Source of the DNA: Granulicella pectinivorans
GTDB taxonomy: Bacteria; Acidobacteriota; Terriglobia; Terriglobales; Acidobacteriaceae
Reading direction: 5' to 3'
Assembly (NCBI RefSeq): GCF_900114625.1
Contig: NZ_FOZL01000001.1
Coordinates: 496,001 to 560,000 of the forward strand
DNA length: 64,000 nt
Below are positions 55,720-64,000 of this stretch, piece after piece. Position numbers and translations under genes: made by a program. Under the pieces are notes generated by a model. It was given only the letters and a program-made list of their open reading frames with translations, was not told the DNA's origin and did not search any database. The first letter of the stretch is position 1. Each line of letters opens with the position of its first letter.

Positions 55720-56574
55720 TTAGCTCCGGGGGAGATGCGTACGTCGCGAAAGGACGAGGCGCGCGAGGATATTGATGAGTAAGACGGCTGAAAGGAGCAC
55801 AAAGCCGCCCGCCCACGCCTGCCGATGGAGATCGGCGTACGGCGAGATGGCGTAGTTGAAGATGACGACGGGCAGGGAAGCCGTCTCGTGGTTGAAGCCG
55901 GGGCTCCAGTACTGGTTGTTGAGTGCGGTGAAGAGGAGCGGTGCCGTCTCGCCGGCGACACGAGCCAGGTTGAGCATGATGCCGGTGACGATTCCGGGGA
56001 GCGCGGCAGGGATGATGACGCTGATGATGGTCTGGGTCTTCGACGCGCCGAGGCTCATGGCACCCTCACGCAGGGCGCGGGGGACGCCGCGGAGGAACTC
56101 CTCGGTGGAGCGCAGGGCGATGGGAATCATCATGATGCCGAGCGCGATGCCACCGGCGAGGGTGGAGAAGTGGTGCATCGGCAGCACGACCAGCGTGTAG
56201 ACGAAGATACCCATGACAATTGAGGGTACGCCGTTGAGCAGATCGGTGGTGTAACGGACGATCGAGGCGAAGGCGGAGCCGGAGAACTCAGCCAGGAAGA
56301 CACCGCCGAGCAGACCGAGCGGCACGCCGAGGCAGGCGGCGATCATCAGCAGCTTGCCGGAGCCGACGATGGCGTTGGCCATGCCGCCGCCCTCTTCGCC
56401 GACGGGCACGGGCAGTTTGGTGAAGAAGGCCCAGTTGAGCGAGCGCGCTCCATTGACGACGAGGTAGCCGAGGATGAAGATGAGCACCGCGACGACTGCG
56501 AAGGCGCAGAGGCCGGTGAGCGTGAGCATGACGGCGTTGATGATCTTCTTGCTGGTTGGAGGATAGGAGGCCAT
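55720..56574 (-). CDS. pstA: Phosphate ABC transporter permease
   Basis: The 284-residue inner-membrane protein has about six helices and the permease motif EEFLRGVPRALREGAMSLGASKTQT (EAA loop). Its ATG overlaps the pstC stop by one base (TAATG). It pairs with PstC to form the channel. Confidence 0.93.
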   Translation of the reverse strand: MASYPPTSKKIINAVMLTLTGLCAFAVVAVLIFILGYLVVNGARSLNWAFFTKLPVPVGEEGGGMANAIVGSGKLLMIAACLGVPLGLLGGVFLAEFSGSAFASIVRYTTDLLNGVPSIVMGIFVYTLVVLPMHHFSTLAGGIALGIMMIPIALRSTEEFLRGVPRALREGAMSLGASKTQTIISVIIPAALPGIVTGIMLNLARVAGETAPLLFTALNNQYWSPGFNHETASLPVVIFNYAISPYADLHRQAWAGGFVLLSAVLLINILARLVLSRRTHLPRS

Positions 56575-57557
56575 TACTCGCGAATCTCCTTGATTCCAGC
56601 CGTGAGCATAAGCAGGCGGGCGCCGGCGTTGACGATCATGGTGACGACGAAGAGGACCAGGGCCATCTCGACGAGGGCGTGCAGGTAGATGTCTTCGGTG
56701 GCCTCGGTGAACTCATTCGCGATGACGGCGGCGATGGTGTAACCGGGCGAGAGCAGCGAGGCGTGAATCTCGGGCACGTTGCCGATGACCATGGTGACGG
56801 CCATCGTCTCCCCCAGGGCGCGGGCGAGCGAAAGGAAGACGGAGCCGATGATGCCGCGCTGCGCGTAAGGAACAACGGCCTTCCAGGTGACATCCCACTT
56901 CGTGGCACCGAGAGCCATCATGGCCTCACGCTGCGCGGTGGGCACGGACATGAGCACTTCGCGGGAGATGGACACGATGAACGGCACGATCATGATCGAC
57001 AGCACGATGCCGGCGGTGAGATAGCTGACGCCGTAGAACGTGCCGGAGAAGATGGGTAGCCAGGCCAGGTGGTCCGTGATGGGCGGGACGACCTGGTTCA
57101 GGATCGGCACGAGCACGAAGATACCGATGAGGCCGAAGATCACGCTGGGGACGGCGGCGAGGAGCTCGACCAGGAAGGTGAGGACGTTCGAGATCTTGCG
57201 GGGCGCCATTTCCGCCAGAAAGATGGCCGCGCCGATGCCGACGGGAACCGCGATGAGCAAGCCGAGGAACGAGGTGAGAACGGTACCGTAGACGAAGGGC
57301 AGCGCGCCGAAGTTTCCGTTGACGGGGTCCCAGGTCCTGGAGGTGAGGAAGTGGAAACCGAACTTCTGCCGGGAGAGCAGGGAGTTGGTCCACAGGTGCT
57401 CGGCGAGCAGGGCGGTGATGAGAATAATGGTGAGCGCGGCGACGAGGGTGACGAGGTAGGCGATCTCGTCGCCCTTACGCAGACGCTCCGCGAAGCTCAT
57501 GGGCTGGCCAGAGCTTCGCGGAGTGGTCCCGTTGGGTGCTGCTTTCGATAATTCCAT
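56574..57557 (-). CDS. pstC: Phosphate ABC transporter permease
   Basis: The 327-residue protein has six helices and a long cytoplasmic N-terminus. The PstC signature is around LAEMAPRKISNVLTFLVELLAAVPSVIFGL, with the EAA loop QREAMMALGATKWDVTWKAVVPYAQRG. It lies directly downstream of pstS (24-base gap) and is coupled to pstA. Confidence 0.93.
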   Translation of the reverse strand: MELSKAAPNGTTPRSSGQPMSFAERLRKGDEIAYLVTLVAALTIILITALLAEHLWTNSLLSRQKFGFHFLTSRTWDPVNGNFGALPFVYGTVLTSFLGLLIAVPVGIGAAIFLAEMAPRKISNVLTFLVELLAAVPSVIFGLIGIFVLVPILNQVVPPITDHLAWLPIFSGTFYGVSYLTAGIVLSIMIVPFIVSISREVLMSVPTAQREAMMALGATKWDVTWKAVVPYAQRGIIGSVFLSLARALGETMAVTMVIGNVPEIHASLLSPGYTIAAVIANEFTEATEDIYLHALVEMALVLFVVTMIVNAGARLLMLTAGIKEIRE

Positions 57558-57581
57558 TTGGCTAGGGTTATCCGTTATGAC

Positions 57582-58619
57582 CTAGTACTGGAGCGTTCCG
57601 ATGGCGACGGCTTCCTTGGTGACGACTTCTTTAGGAAGTTTCGCATAGGTCAGGGCTTCGCACTCGTTCTGGCCGGTGGTCAGGGACCACTTCAGGAAGT
57701 CCTTAAGTACCGCAGCCTTGTTCTTGTCGTTCATATTACGGGGGATCAGCATCCAGGTGAAGGTCGAGATGGGGTAGGCTTCCGCGTTGGGAGCGTCAGT
57801 GATGGAGACGCGGAAGTCGGCCGGCATATTCTTGACCGCGCCGGCGGCAGCAGCCGAAACGCTGGCCAGACCCGCCTTGACGAACTTGCCCGACGAGTTG
57901 CGGACTTCGCCGTAGCTGATCTTGTTCTGGACGGCGTAGACGAGCTCGACGTAGCCGATGGAGTTGGGGGTCTGCTTCACGAGACCGGCGACGCCGTCGT
58001 TGCCCTTGCCGCCGAGGCCCACGGGCCAGGAGAGCGAGCTGTTGACGCCGACGCGGGACTTCCACTCGGGGCTGACCTTGGAGAGGAAGTCGGCCCAGGT
58101 GTAGGTGGTGCCGGATCCGTCCGAACGGTGGACGACGAGGATGTTCGCGGCGGGGAGCTTCACGCCGGGGTTCGCGTCCTGAATGTACTTATCGTTCCAT
58201 TTGGTGATCTTGCCGAGGAAGATGCCGGCGAGGGCGTCCTGCGTGAACTTGAGGTCGGAGGCGACACCGGCGACGTTGTAGATCGGCACGGCCGCGCCGA
58301 GGGCGGTGGGGAAATGAAGGATGTCGGTATGGAGCTTGTTCTTCGCGTCGGCGAGCTGTGCGTCGTTCATCGGGCCGTCGGTGCCCCCGAAGTCGACGGT
58401 GCCGGTGGAGACCTGGCGGATACCGCCGCCCGAGCCGATGGCCTGGTAGTTGATCTCGACGTTGGGGTGCGACTTCTTATACTCAGCGGCCCACTTGGAG
58501 TACAGGGGCGCGGCGAAGGTCGAACCGGCACCGGTCAACGTTACGTTCTGGGCCTGAACTGTGAGAGGAGCGAGGGTGGCTGCCGTGAGCGCTGCGGCGA
58601 ACATCATCTTGCGAATCAT
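57582..58619 (-). CDS. pstS: Phosphate-binding periplasmic protein
   Basis: The protein is 345 residues from ATG 58619, preceded by GAGGAAAACT and starting a clear signal peptide (MIRKMMFAAALTAATLAPLTVQAQ). Phosphate-binding motifs: GAGSTFAAPLYSKW, GSGGGIRQVSTG, DFGGTDGPM and RSDGSGTTYTWADFLS. It delivers phosphate to PstCAB. Divergent from the coiled-coil porin. Confidence 0.95.
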   Translation of the reverse strand: MIRKMMFAAALTAATLAPLTVQAQNVTLTGAGSTFAAPLYSKWAAEYKKSHPNVEINYQAIGSGGGIRQVSTGTVDFGGTDGPMNDAQLADAKNKLHTDILHFPTALGAAVPIYNVAGVASDLKFTQDALAGIFLGKITKWNDKYIQDANPGVKLPAANILVVHRSDGSGTTYTWADFLSKVSPEWKSRVGVNSSLSWPVGLGGKGNDGVAGLVKQTPNSIGYVELVYAVQNKISYGEVRNSSGKFVKAGLASVSAAAAGAVKNMPADFRVSITDAPNAEAYPISTFTWMLIPRNMNDKNKAAVLKDFLKWSLTTGQNECEALTYAKLPKEVVTKEAVAIGTLQY

Positions 58620-59010
58620 AGTTTTCCTCGGATGGCCTGGCATTGGGTGAAGGTATGCGGGCTCTAGTGTCTCTGTTGATGCTCCCACAGGCTAACGGGC
58701 ATAGATGAATGGAGAGTGAATTCCGGCTGGCTGTTTTGTTGTTTTCCCAAGCTCCTCGCGGAAGTTGAAGGGTCCTCAGCTTAAAAACCCCATGTTTTGA
58801 GCGCTGCCCACCTTGCCGTCCCCGGTTGATCGGGGAATCGCAAGCTTTTAGCTGTGCATTCACACAACAGTAGCCGTACGTTCACAATCCGCTGTCACGC
58901 TCTGAGGTACAGAAGAGGCCCATGATCACGGTTCGGTGACCTTCCGCAAAGGCGGCAGGCGCGTTTTAGGACCGGACGTGTGCCCCTCGGAGTGTTCTAC
59001 GAGAGGAATT
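58620..59010. promoter_or_regulatory. pstS-porin divergent regulatory region
   Basis: 391 bases between the two starts. TTCAC/GTCAC-type words occur near 58857-58896 (CATTCACACA, CGTTCACAAT, CGCTGTCACG), which loosely recall Pho-box half-sites, but their spacing is not the regular 11 bases, so a Pho box is not asserted. No gene is supported. Confidence 0.4.
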
Positions 59011-60951
59011 ATGAAGAAAGAATGGATGCTGGTTCTGGCATTGAGTGTGGCGGCTGCCTCGGCCCCGATTCATGCGCAGACAACGACGACCAAGGCGCAG
59101 AAGAAGGCCAAGACGAAGCCCGGCTCCGAGGTTGCGGAGCAGCTTCGGGAGATGCGCGAAGCCGAAGCCAAGATGCAGGCGCAGATCAACGAGCTGAAAT
59201 CGCAGCTTGCCGATCGCGATGCGAAGCTTTCAGGCGCCGCGCAGATCGTACAGGACGCGCAGACTCAGGCTGCCCAGGCCAACGCCAAGGCCGCCGAGGT
59301 CAGCACAAGCATTCAGGAAGAAGATGACCGCGTGAAGGATCTGCAGGGTCAGATCAACACGCTGGGCGTCACCGACACCGCGGCCATCAAAGCCGTCGAC
59401 GATTCGCAGAAGAAGCTTGCGGCCGACGTGCACGAGCCGGCTTCGATCCACTACAAGGGTGTGACGTTTACCCCGGTGGGCTTCCTGGCGGCTGAATCCG
59501 TATACCGTTCGCGTTCGATGAACTCGGATGTCAACACGCCCTTCAGCGCAACCCCTTATAAGAACAGCCCACAGGCTTACCTGAGCGAGTTCAACGCCTC
59601 TGGCCGCCAGTCGCGTCTTGGCCTCCAGGTCACCGCTCCTACCCCCTGGGGCAGGATGGGCGGCTACTACGAGATGGACTTCCTCTCCGCCGGTGTCACC
59701 TCGAACGACAACCAGACCAACAGCTACACGATGCGTCAGCGCCAGCTCTGGGGACAGTTTGCGGTCAACAACGGCTTTACGTTCACGGGCGGCCAGATGT
59801 GGTCGCTGGTGACGGAGACGAAGAAGGGTCTGAACTCCGCGCCCGGCATTGAGAATCTGCCGAACACGATCGATGCCCAGTACCACGTCGGCTTCAGCTT
59901 CACGCGTCAGTATGGCATCCGTCTCGCGCAGCAGCTTGGCCGGTACAACCAGGTTGCGCTTGGCATCGAAGAGTCGCAGACGGTTCTGGCCGGTTCGACG
60001 AACCTTCCGTACAACTTCTTCTTCGGCGGACAGGGCTCGACGGGCGGTCTTTACTCCTCGACGGGCGGCGGTTCGGCGGACGCTCCGGGCGCGCAGAACT
60101 ACTCCAACAACGTGGCTCCCGACTTCATCGTCAAGTGGGCGAACGATTCCCCCTATGGACACTATGAGCTGGGAGGCATCGTTCGTCTGTTCCGCGATCG
60201 CTATTACCCCACGCTGGGCTACCAGCCGACCGCTCCTGCTTCGGTTCCGCAGGGTGCGGGCGTCAACAACACGGTTGCGGGCGGCGGTTTCTTCGCCAAT
60301 GCGCGCTTCCCGGTGACGAAGTACCTGGATATCGGTCTGCATGTCATGCAGGGAACCGGTGTGGGCCGCTACGGCACCTCGAACCTGGGCGACGTGACGG
60401 TGAAGCCGAACGGAACGTTTGAGCCGCTGCGCAGCTCGCAGGGTCTGCTTTCGATCGAGACGCACCCCACCAAGAAGCTCGACATCTACGGCTACGCCGG
60501 TGGCGAGTATCTGCAGCGCACCTACTACACGACGACCCTCACGGCTGCGTCCGGTGTGGCGACGACCTACTACGTGGGTTACGCTCCGCTGCTGTCGAAG
60601 AGCGTCTTCACCCCGGCGTCGGGTTCCACCCCGGCTTCGACGGTGCTGACCTACGGACAGGTGGATACGGGTTGCGGTACGGAGCCCACGGTCACGACGA
60701 ACAACGGCATCACCAACGCGACGGGCGGAAGCTGCTCGGGCTCGACCCGCGACGTTCTGGAAGGCACGGTTGGCTTTACCTACCGCGTCTACTCCAGCCC
60801 GAAGCTCGGCCGCATCCAGTACCAGGCGACCTACAGCTACCTGACCAAGGGCGCATGGACCGGCCAGAACACCAACAACCCCTCCGGCTTCGGTTCGCCG
60901 AAGGCCACCAACAACATGATCTTCACGGGATTCCGCTACTACATCCCCTAA
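59011..60951 (+). CDS. Coiled-coil outer-membrane porin
   Basis: The protein is 646 residues from ATG 59011 with GAGAGG upstream. The signal peptide ends PIHAQ. Residues about 30-115 form an Ala/Gln/Glu-rich coiled coil (VAEQLREMREAEAKMQAQINELKSQL). A beta-barrel of short amphipathic strands follows, ending TGFRYYIP. It resembles Acidobacteria porins and the OprO/P group in outline, not by a diagnostic motif. Position opposite pstS suggests a phosphate-linked role. Confidence 0.75.
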   Translation: MKKEWMLVLALSVAAASAPIHAQTTTTKAQKKAKTKPGSEVAEQLREMREAEAKMQAQINELKSQLADRDAKLSGAAQIVQDAQTQAAQANAKAAEVSTSIQEEDDRVKDLQGQINTLGVTDTAAIKAVDDSQKKLAADVHEPASIHYKGVTFTPVGFLAAESVYRSRSMNSDVNTPFSATPYKNSPQAYLSEFNASGRQSRLGLQVTAPTPWGRMGGYYEMDFLSAGVTSNDNQTNSYTMRQRQLWGQFAVNNGFTFTGGQMWSLVTETKKGLNSAPGIENLPNTIDAQYHVGFSFTRQYGIRLAQQLGRYNQVALGIEESQTVLAGSTNLPYNFFFGGQGSTGGLYSSTGGGSADAPGAQNYSNNVAPDFIVKWANDSPYGHYELGGIVRLFRDRYYPTLGYQPTAPASVPQGAGVNNTVAGGGFFANARFPVTKYLDIGLHVMQGTGVGRYGTSNLGDVTVKPNGTFEPLRSSQGLLSIETHPTKKLDIYGYAGGEYLQRTYYTTTLTAASGVATTYYVGYAPLLSKSVFTPASGSTPASTVLTYGQVDTGCGTEPTVTTNNGITNATGGSCSGSTRDVLEGTVGFTYRVYSSPKLGRIQYQATYSYLTKGAWTGQNTNNPSGFGSPKATNNMIFTGFRYYIP

Positions 60952-60967
60952 ACAGATCGGAAACGCG

Positions 60968-61006
60968 GCAAGGGCGCCTCTTTGGGGGCGCCCTTGCTGC
61001 GTTAAA
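60968..61006 (+). terminator. Terminator after the porin gene
   Basis: An 11-bp stem GCAAGGGCGCC with GGCGCCCTTGC and an 8-base loop is followed by TGCGTTAAAA. It lies 17 bases past the porin stop. The T tail is poor, so it may work bidirectionally. Confidence 0.7.
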
Positions 61007-61037
61007 AGTGCCCTGCGCGGGCGCCCGTCCCGCAGGA

Positions 61038-62717
61038 CTAGTCTTCAGCAGGCCTTGGCAGGTCGATCAGCACCGGCGGCTGGCGCAGATGGGTCTTCTG
61101 CTCGAAGGCGTACGCCCAACCGAGCAGGTCTCCGTCCTTCCAGGGGCGTGCCGAGATCTCCATACCGAAGGGCAGGCCTGTAGCGTAGAAGCCAGCCGGA
61201 ACCACGACCGCCGGGACGCCGATCTTATTCACCCAGCCGGTGTTCGAGTGCGGCCCGGAGCTGGGACGGCCGTCGGGCTGGGGAATCGTCTCGTCGTTGG
61301 GAGGCATCTGCGCCGCGGGATAGACGAAGCCGTCAAGGTGGTACTTGTCGAGCGTGCCGGTATAGGCGTCGAGTGCGGCGCGCTGCGGAGCAAAGAAGTT
61401 GGCTTCGGCTTCCGGATCGCCCTCGAGGTTGCGCTGAGGCTGCGGCGCGCGTTGGGGCGGGCCGGAGAGGGTAGCAGCTCCCGCGGGAAAGACACCGGAC
61501 ATGCTGGCCGGTATGGGAGAGCCTATGACCTTCTCATAGGCCGCGACGGAGCGGTACTCGGCGGGACCGAAGTCATGCAGGAAGAGGTCGGCACCCTCGC
61601 CACGGTAGGGACGCGTGTTCACGGCGTTGATGAGCTTGGGGAAGGTGTCGGGCAGGATGTCGTCCTCGATGACGATGGTCGCTCCGGCGGCTCGGAGGCC
61701 GTCGAGTGCCTTGAGGAACAGGGCACGGGTCTCCGGACGGAGGTAGATGCTGCGGCCGACGGCCCCTCCAGGCGAGACCCCGGCCGTGGCGCCCGGCGCC
61801 GCCGACAGGATGAAGGCAGGTACGCCAAACCGCTTGCCCTGCAAGGCTCCCGGCTTCAGATAGTTCGTATACGGCCCTGGCTGTGCCCTGGCCTTTGCGC
61901 CTTTGGTCCGGAAGTCCCGCGGGTCTTCCCCTGCCATCACATCGAGCGCAATCGCAGCGGAGGTGACGTCGCGTGCGATGGGGCCGGTGTTGTCGAGGAG
62001 CCAGTCCAGCGGCGCGATCCCCACAATGGAAACCAGCCCGCGCGTGGGGAAGACACCGACCACGGAGCTGGTGCTGGACGGCATCCGGATAGAGTTGCCG
62101 GTGTCGGTCCCGGTGCCCAGCATGGCGAAGTTCGCCGTCACCGCCGTGACGGTTCCACCTGAAGAGCCACCCGGCGAAAACCGTGCGTCGTAGGCATTGC
62201 CGGTGCGTCCTCCCGCCGTGCTCTTGTTCGTGTCGGAGGCGGCGAAGTCGGGCATGTTGGTCTGTCCGAGGATGACGGCTCCGGCCGCCCGCAGATGAGC
62301 CGTGACGGTGGCGTCCTCGGGCGCGACCAACTCATGCCCCGGAATCATGAAGCCCTTCCAGCCATCGTTCGTGATGTGTCCTTGCATGCTGGTGTTGGAC
62401 TTGAGGACGATGGGCACGCCGTAGAGCGGGCCCTTATGCGCGGGGGCGGCGTCTTCGGCCCTGGCGCGGGCGAGCGCGGCGGCGGCATCGACCGTGATGA
62501 CTGCCTTGTAGCGAACGTCGAACCTCGCGATGCGGTCGAGATACCACTGCGTGACCTGGACGACGGTGTAACGATGCGTCGCGTAGTACTGCTCCAGTTG
62601 CGGGACGGTGGCTTCGAGGAGATCGCGGTCCATCTGGGCCTGCGTGGGCGGATGAGTCTGGGCAGGGAGAGCAAGCGTCAGGAAGGCTGCGGCGGCTAGG
62701 GTGCGGAGTGGCTTCAT
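61038..62717 (-). CDS. Exported amidase-signature hydrolase
   Basis: The protein is 559 residues from ATG 62717 with GAGAGAG upstream. A signal peptide (MKPLRTLAAAAFLTLALPAQ) makes it periplasmic or secreted. The Ser-cisSer-Lys triad is present: Lys in GVPIVLKSNTS, Ser in FSPGGSSGGTV and Ser in GTDTGNSIRMPSS. It is longer than the cytoplasmic amidase at 26.4 kb because of an insert around residues 300-420. The substrate amide is unknown. Confidence 0.88.
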   Translation of the reverse strand: MKPLRTLAAAAFLTLALPAQTHPPTQAQMDRDLLEATVPQLEQYYATHRYTVVQVTQWYLDRIARFDVRYKAVITVDAAAALARARAEDAAPAHKGPLYGVPIVLKSNTSMQGHITNDGWKGFMIPGHELVAPEDATVTAHLRAAGAVILGQTNMPDFAASDTNKSTAGGRTGNAYDARFSPGGSSGGTVTAVTANFAMLGTGTDTGNSIRMPSSTSSVVGVFPTRGLVSIVGIAPLDWLLDNTGPIARDVTSAAIALDVMAGEDPRDFRTKGAKARAQPGPYTNYLKPGALQGKRFGVPAFILSAAPGATAGVSPGGAVGRSIYLRPETRALFLKALDGLRAAGATIVIEDDILPDTFPKLINAVNTRPYRGEGADLFLHDFGPAEYRSVAAYEKVIGSPIPASMSGVFPAGAATLSGPPQRAPQPQRNLEGDPEAEANFFAPQRAALDAYTGTLDKYHLDGFVYPAAQMPPNDETIPQPDGRPSSGPHSNTGWVNKIGVPAVVVPAGFYATGLPFGMEISARPWKDGDLLGWAYAFEQKTHLRQPPVLIDLPRPAED

Positions 62718-62928
62718 CTCTCTCGGGCCTCTGTTTGTAGGGGTGGTGCGTTCAGTATAGGGCTCGCGGGAGGAACAAGGGCATGACCCTGGAGGCAAAA
62801 GATTGTGGGGGAAAGACGGAAAAAGCGGGAAAAAGAGGCAAAGCAAAACGCACAAACTCCCCGTTTCGATGCTTTGGACTTTGCTTCTTTTTCCTGTTTT
62901 CCGCCTTTCCGGAACAGTCTCTTGCCGC

Positions 62929-63999
62929 TTACCCGTTGCCGAGCATGAAGCCCGTTCCGGCTACCGAGACCTTGTCGCGGCCGGCGTTCTTGACCGCGTA
63001 CATCATGCGGTCGGCGGCCTGCAGCATGGCGTGGACGGAGCCCCCATCCTCGGGGAAGGTGGCGAGGCCGAAGCTGCCGGTCAGGCGCAGGCCGATGCCG
63101 TCGTTCTCGAGAAAGACGGTCTCGCGGAGGCCGCTGTAGAGGATTTTGGTGATTTCCACGGCCTCATCCTTGCCGACTCCGGGCATCAGGACGACGAACT
63201 CGTCGCCGCCGTAGCGGAAGGCGGAGCTGCCGGGCTTGATGCGCTTCTTCAGCATCTTGCCGACCTCGGCGAGGAGCTTCGAGCCCACGAGGTGGCCGTG
63301 GGTGTCGTTGACGCCCTTGAAGCGGTCGAGATCCATGAACAGCAGGCTGAACTCCTGCCCGCCCGCCGCATGGCTGTGCAGGACGCACTCGTCCATGAGG
63401 CTGTAGAGATGGCGTGCGTTGTAGAGACCGGTGCAGTCGTCCGTGATGCTGAGCAGGTGGATCAGCTTCATCGAGTTCGCATTCTGGATGGCGATGGCCG
63501 CGTAGTCGCAGAGGATGCGCAGAAACGAGATGGAGTATTCGCTCAAGAGATCGAGCTTGCTGTTGAGGAGTTGGATGACACCGAGGGTCTTGTTCGCCGA
63601 GCGCACCGGAACGCAGGCCATGGAGTGGATCTGGAGCTCTGGGTGACGGCGCGCGAAGGCCGACCAGTGCGGGTCGAGTGAGACGTCGGGCACCACAAGC
63701 GGATTGCCGGTCTGGGCCACCCAGCCGGCGACCGAATCGCCCATCTTCACGCGCAGGCCTTTGAGGCTCTCGGCGTCTTCGCCGACGGCGATCTCGTAAT
63801 AGAGTTCGCCCGTTTCTTCGTCGACCATCAGCAGCGACCAGCGCTCCGGGCCGAAGAATCCGGCCATCTTGGTCATGATGGCCAGCAGAATCTCCTCGAG
63901 CTCAAGGGTAGAGGTGAGGGCTCGCGCTACATCGTGGAACACCCGCAGGTGATCCATCTGGCGGCTCTCGATAACCTGAAACGGAATTTTGTTCGGCAT
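62929..63999 (-). CDS. GAF-GGDEF diguanylate cyclase
   Basis: The 356-residue protein has a GAF-like sensor at about 15-185 (WSLLMVDEETGELYYEIAVG; VPVRSANKTLGVIQLLN) and a GGDEF domain at about 195-350. The active site is the canonical RYGGDEF, with DLDRFKGVNDTHGH upstream. It should make cyclic di-GMP from GTP. The RxxD inhibitory site just before GGDEF is not preserved (KPGS instead). The ATG lies one base inside the right edge, so upstream signals and a possible longer N-terminus are not visible. Confidence 0.88.
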   Translation of the reverse strand: MPNKIPFQVIESRQMDHLRVFHDVARALTSTLELEEILLAIMTKMAGFFGPERWSLLMVDEETGELYYEIAVGEDAESLKGLRVKMGDSVAGWVAQTGNPLVVPDVSLDPHWSAFARRHPELQIHSMACVPVRSANKTLGVIQLLNSKLDLLSEYSISFLRILCDYAAIAIQNANSMKLIHLLSITDDCTGLYNARHLYSLMDECVLHSHAAGGQEFSLLFMDLDRFKGVNDTHGHLVGSKLLAEVGKMLKKRIKPGSSAFRYGGDEFVVLMPGVGKDEAVEITKILYSGLRETVFLENDGIGLRLTGSFGLATFPEDGGSVHAMLQAADRMMYAVKNAGRDKVSVAGTGFMLGNG

Positions 64000-64000
64000 T

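Noticed and set aside
58857..58896. Pho box upstream of pstS
   Set aside because: TTCAC/GTCAC words are present, but not as regularly spaced 11-base direct repeats; a motif scan with a phylum-specific PhoB matrix would be needed.

Overview
The window looks like a chromosomal segment of an Acidobacteriota member, most likely Terriglobia (Granulicella/Terriglobus/Edaphobacter type). This is inferred from three Oar-like TonB-dependent receptors with N-terminal carboxypeptidase-regulatory-like folds, a PD40 propeller-amidohydrolase fusion, high GC, and small 'CTTCGGGG' or 'GGGGCTGAAGCCCC' intergenic hairpins. No phage, insertion sequence, CRISPR array or rRNA gene was recognised. There is one tRNA gene (tRNA-Ser, anticodon UGA).

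Layout. 1-4.0 kb (-): an ECF sigma factor, translationally coupled to a large membrane protein that starts with two anti-sigma zinc motifs and ends in a CHAT caspase-like protease domain; it is cut by the left edge. 4.2-6.0 kb: a GntR/FCD regulator relic and an M23 peptidase lipoprotein. 6.0-18.4 kb: a glycosidase-like protein and a four-gene RND efflux operon. These are bracketed by tRNA-Ser and a 28-base degenerate copy of that tRNA's 3' end at 6021-6048, so the segment looks like an old tRNA-integrated island. 18.5-30.3 kb: a MacB-like permease, a TonB receptor, a yeast-type cytosine deaminase with an APC permease and an amidase, a SnoaL-like protein, a small membrane protein and an S41 peptidase. 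30.6-38.3 kb: a LysR regulator divergent from a TonB receptor, then a secreted propeller-amidohydrolase. 38.3-42.4 kb: a DinB-like protein, a small exported protein and panB-panC-coaBC (coenzyme A synthesis). 42.8-47.7 kb: nadA-nadB-nadC plus a cysteine desulfurase (de novo NAD synthesis with a probable dedicated Fe-S sulfur donor). 47.8-54.7 kb: a TonB receptor and three enzymes matching the non-phosphorylating L-fucose route. 54.9-61.0 kb: pstSCAB phosphate ABC transporter, divergent from a coiled-coil porin. 61.0-64.0 kb: an exported amidase and a GAF-GGDEF diguanylate cyclase.

Together the genes suggest an oligotrophic soil heterotroph with outer-membrane active transport, deoxysugar, amide and pyrimidine scavenging, high-affinity phosphate uptake and drug efflux. 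The most unusual items are the sigma / anti-sigma-CHAT protease pair and the tRNA-Ser-bounded efflux segment. All functional calls come from reading translated sequence and motifs; no database search was run.
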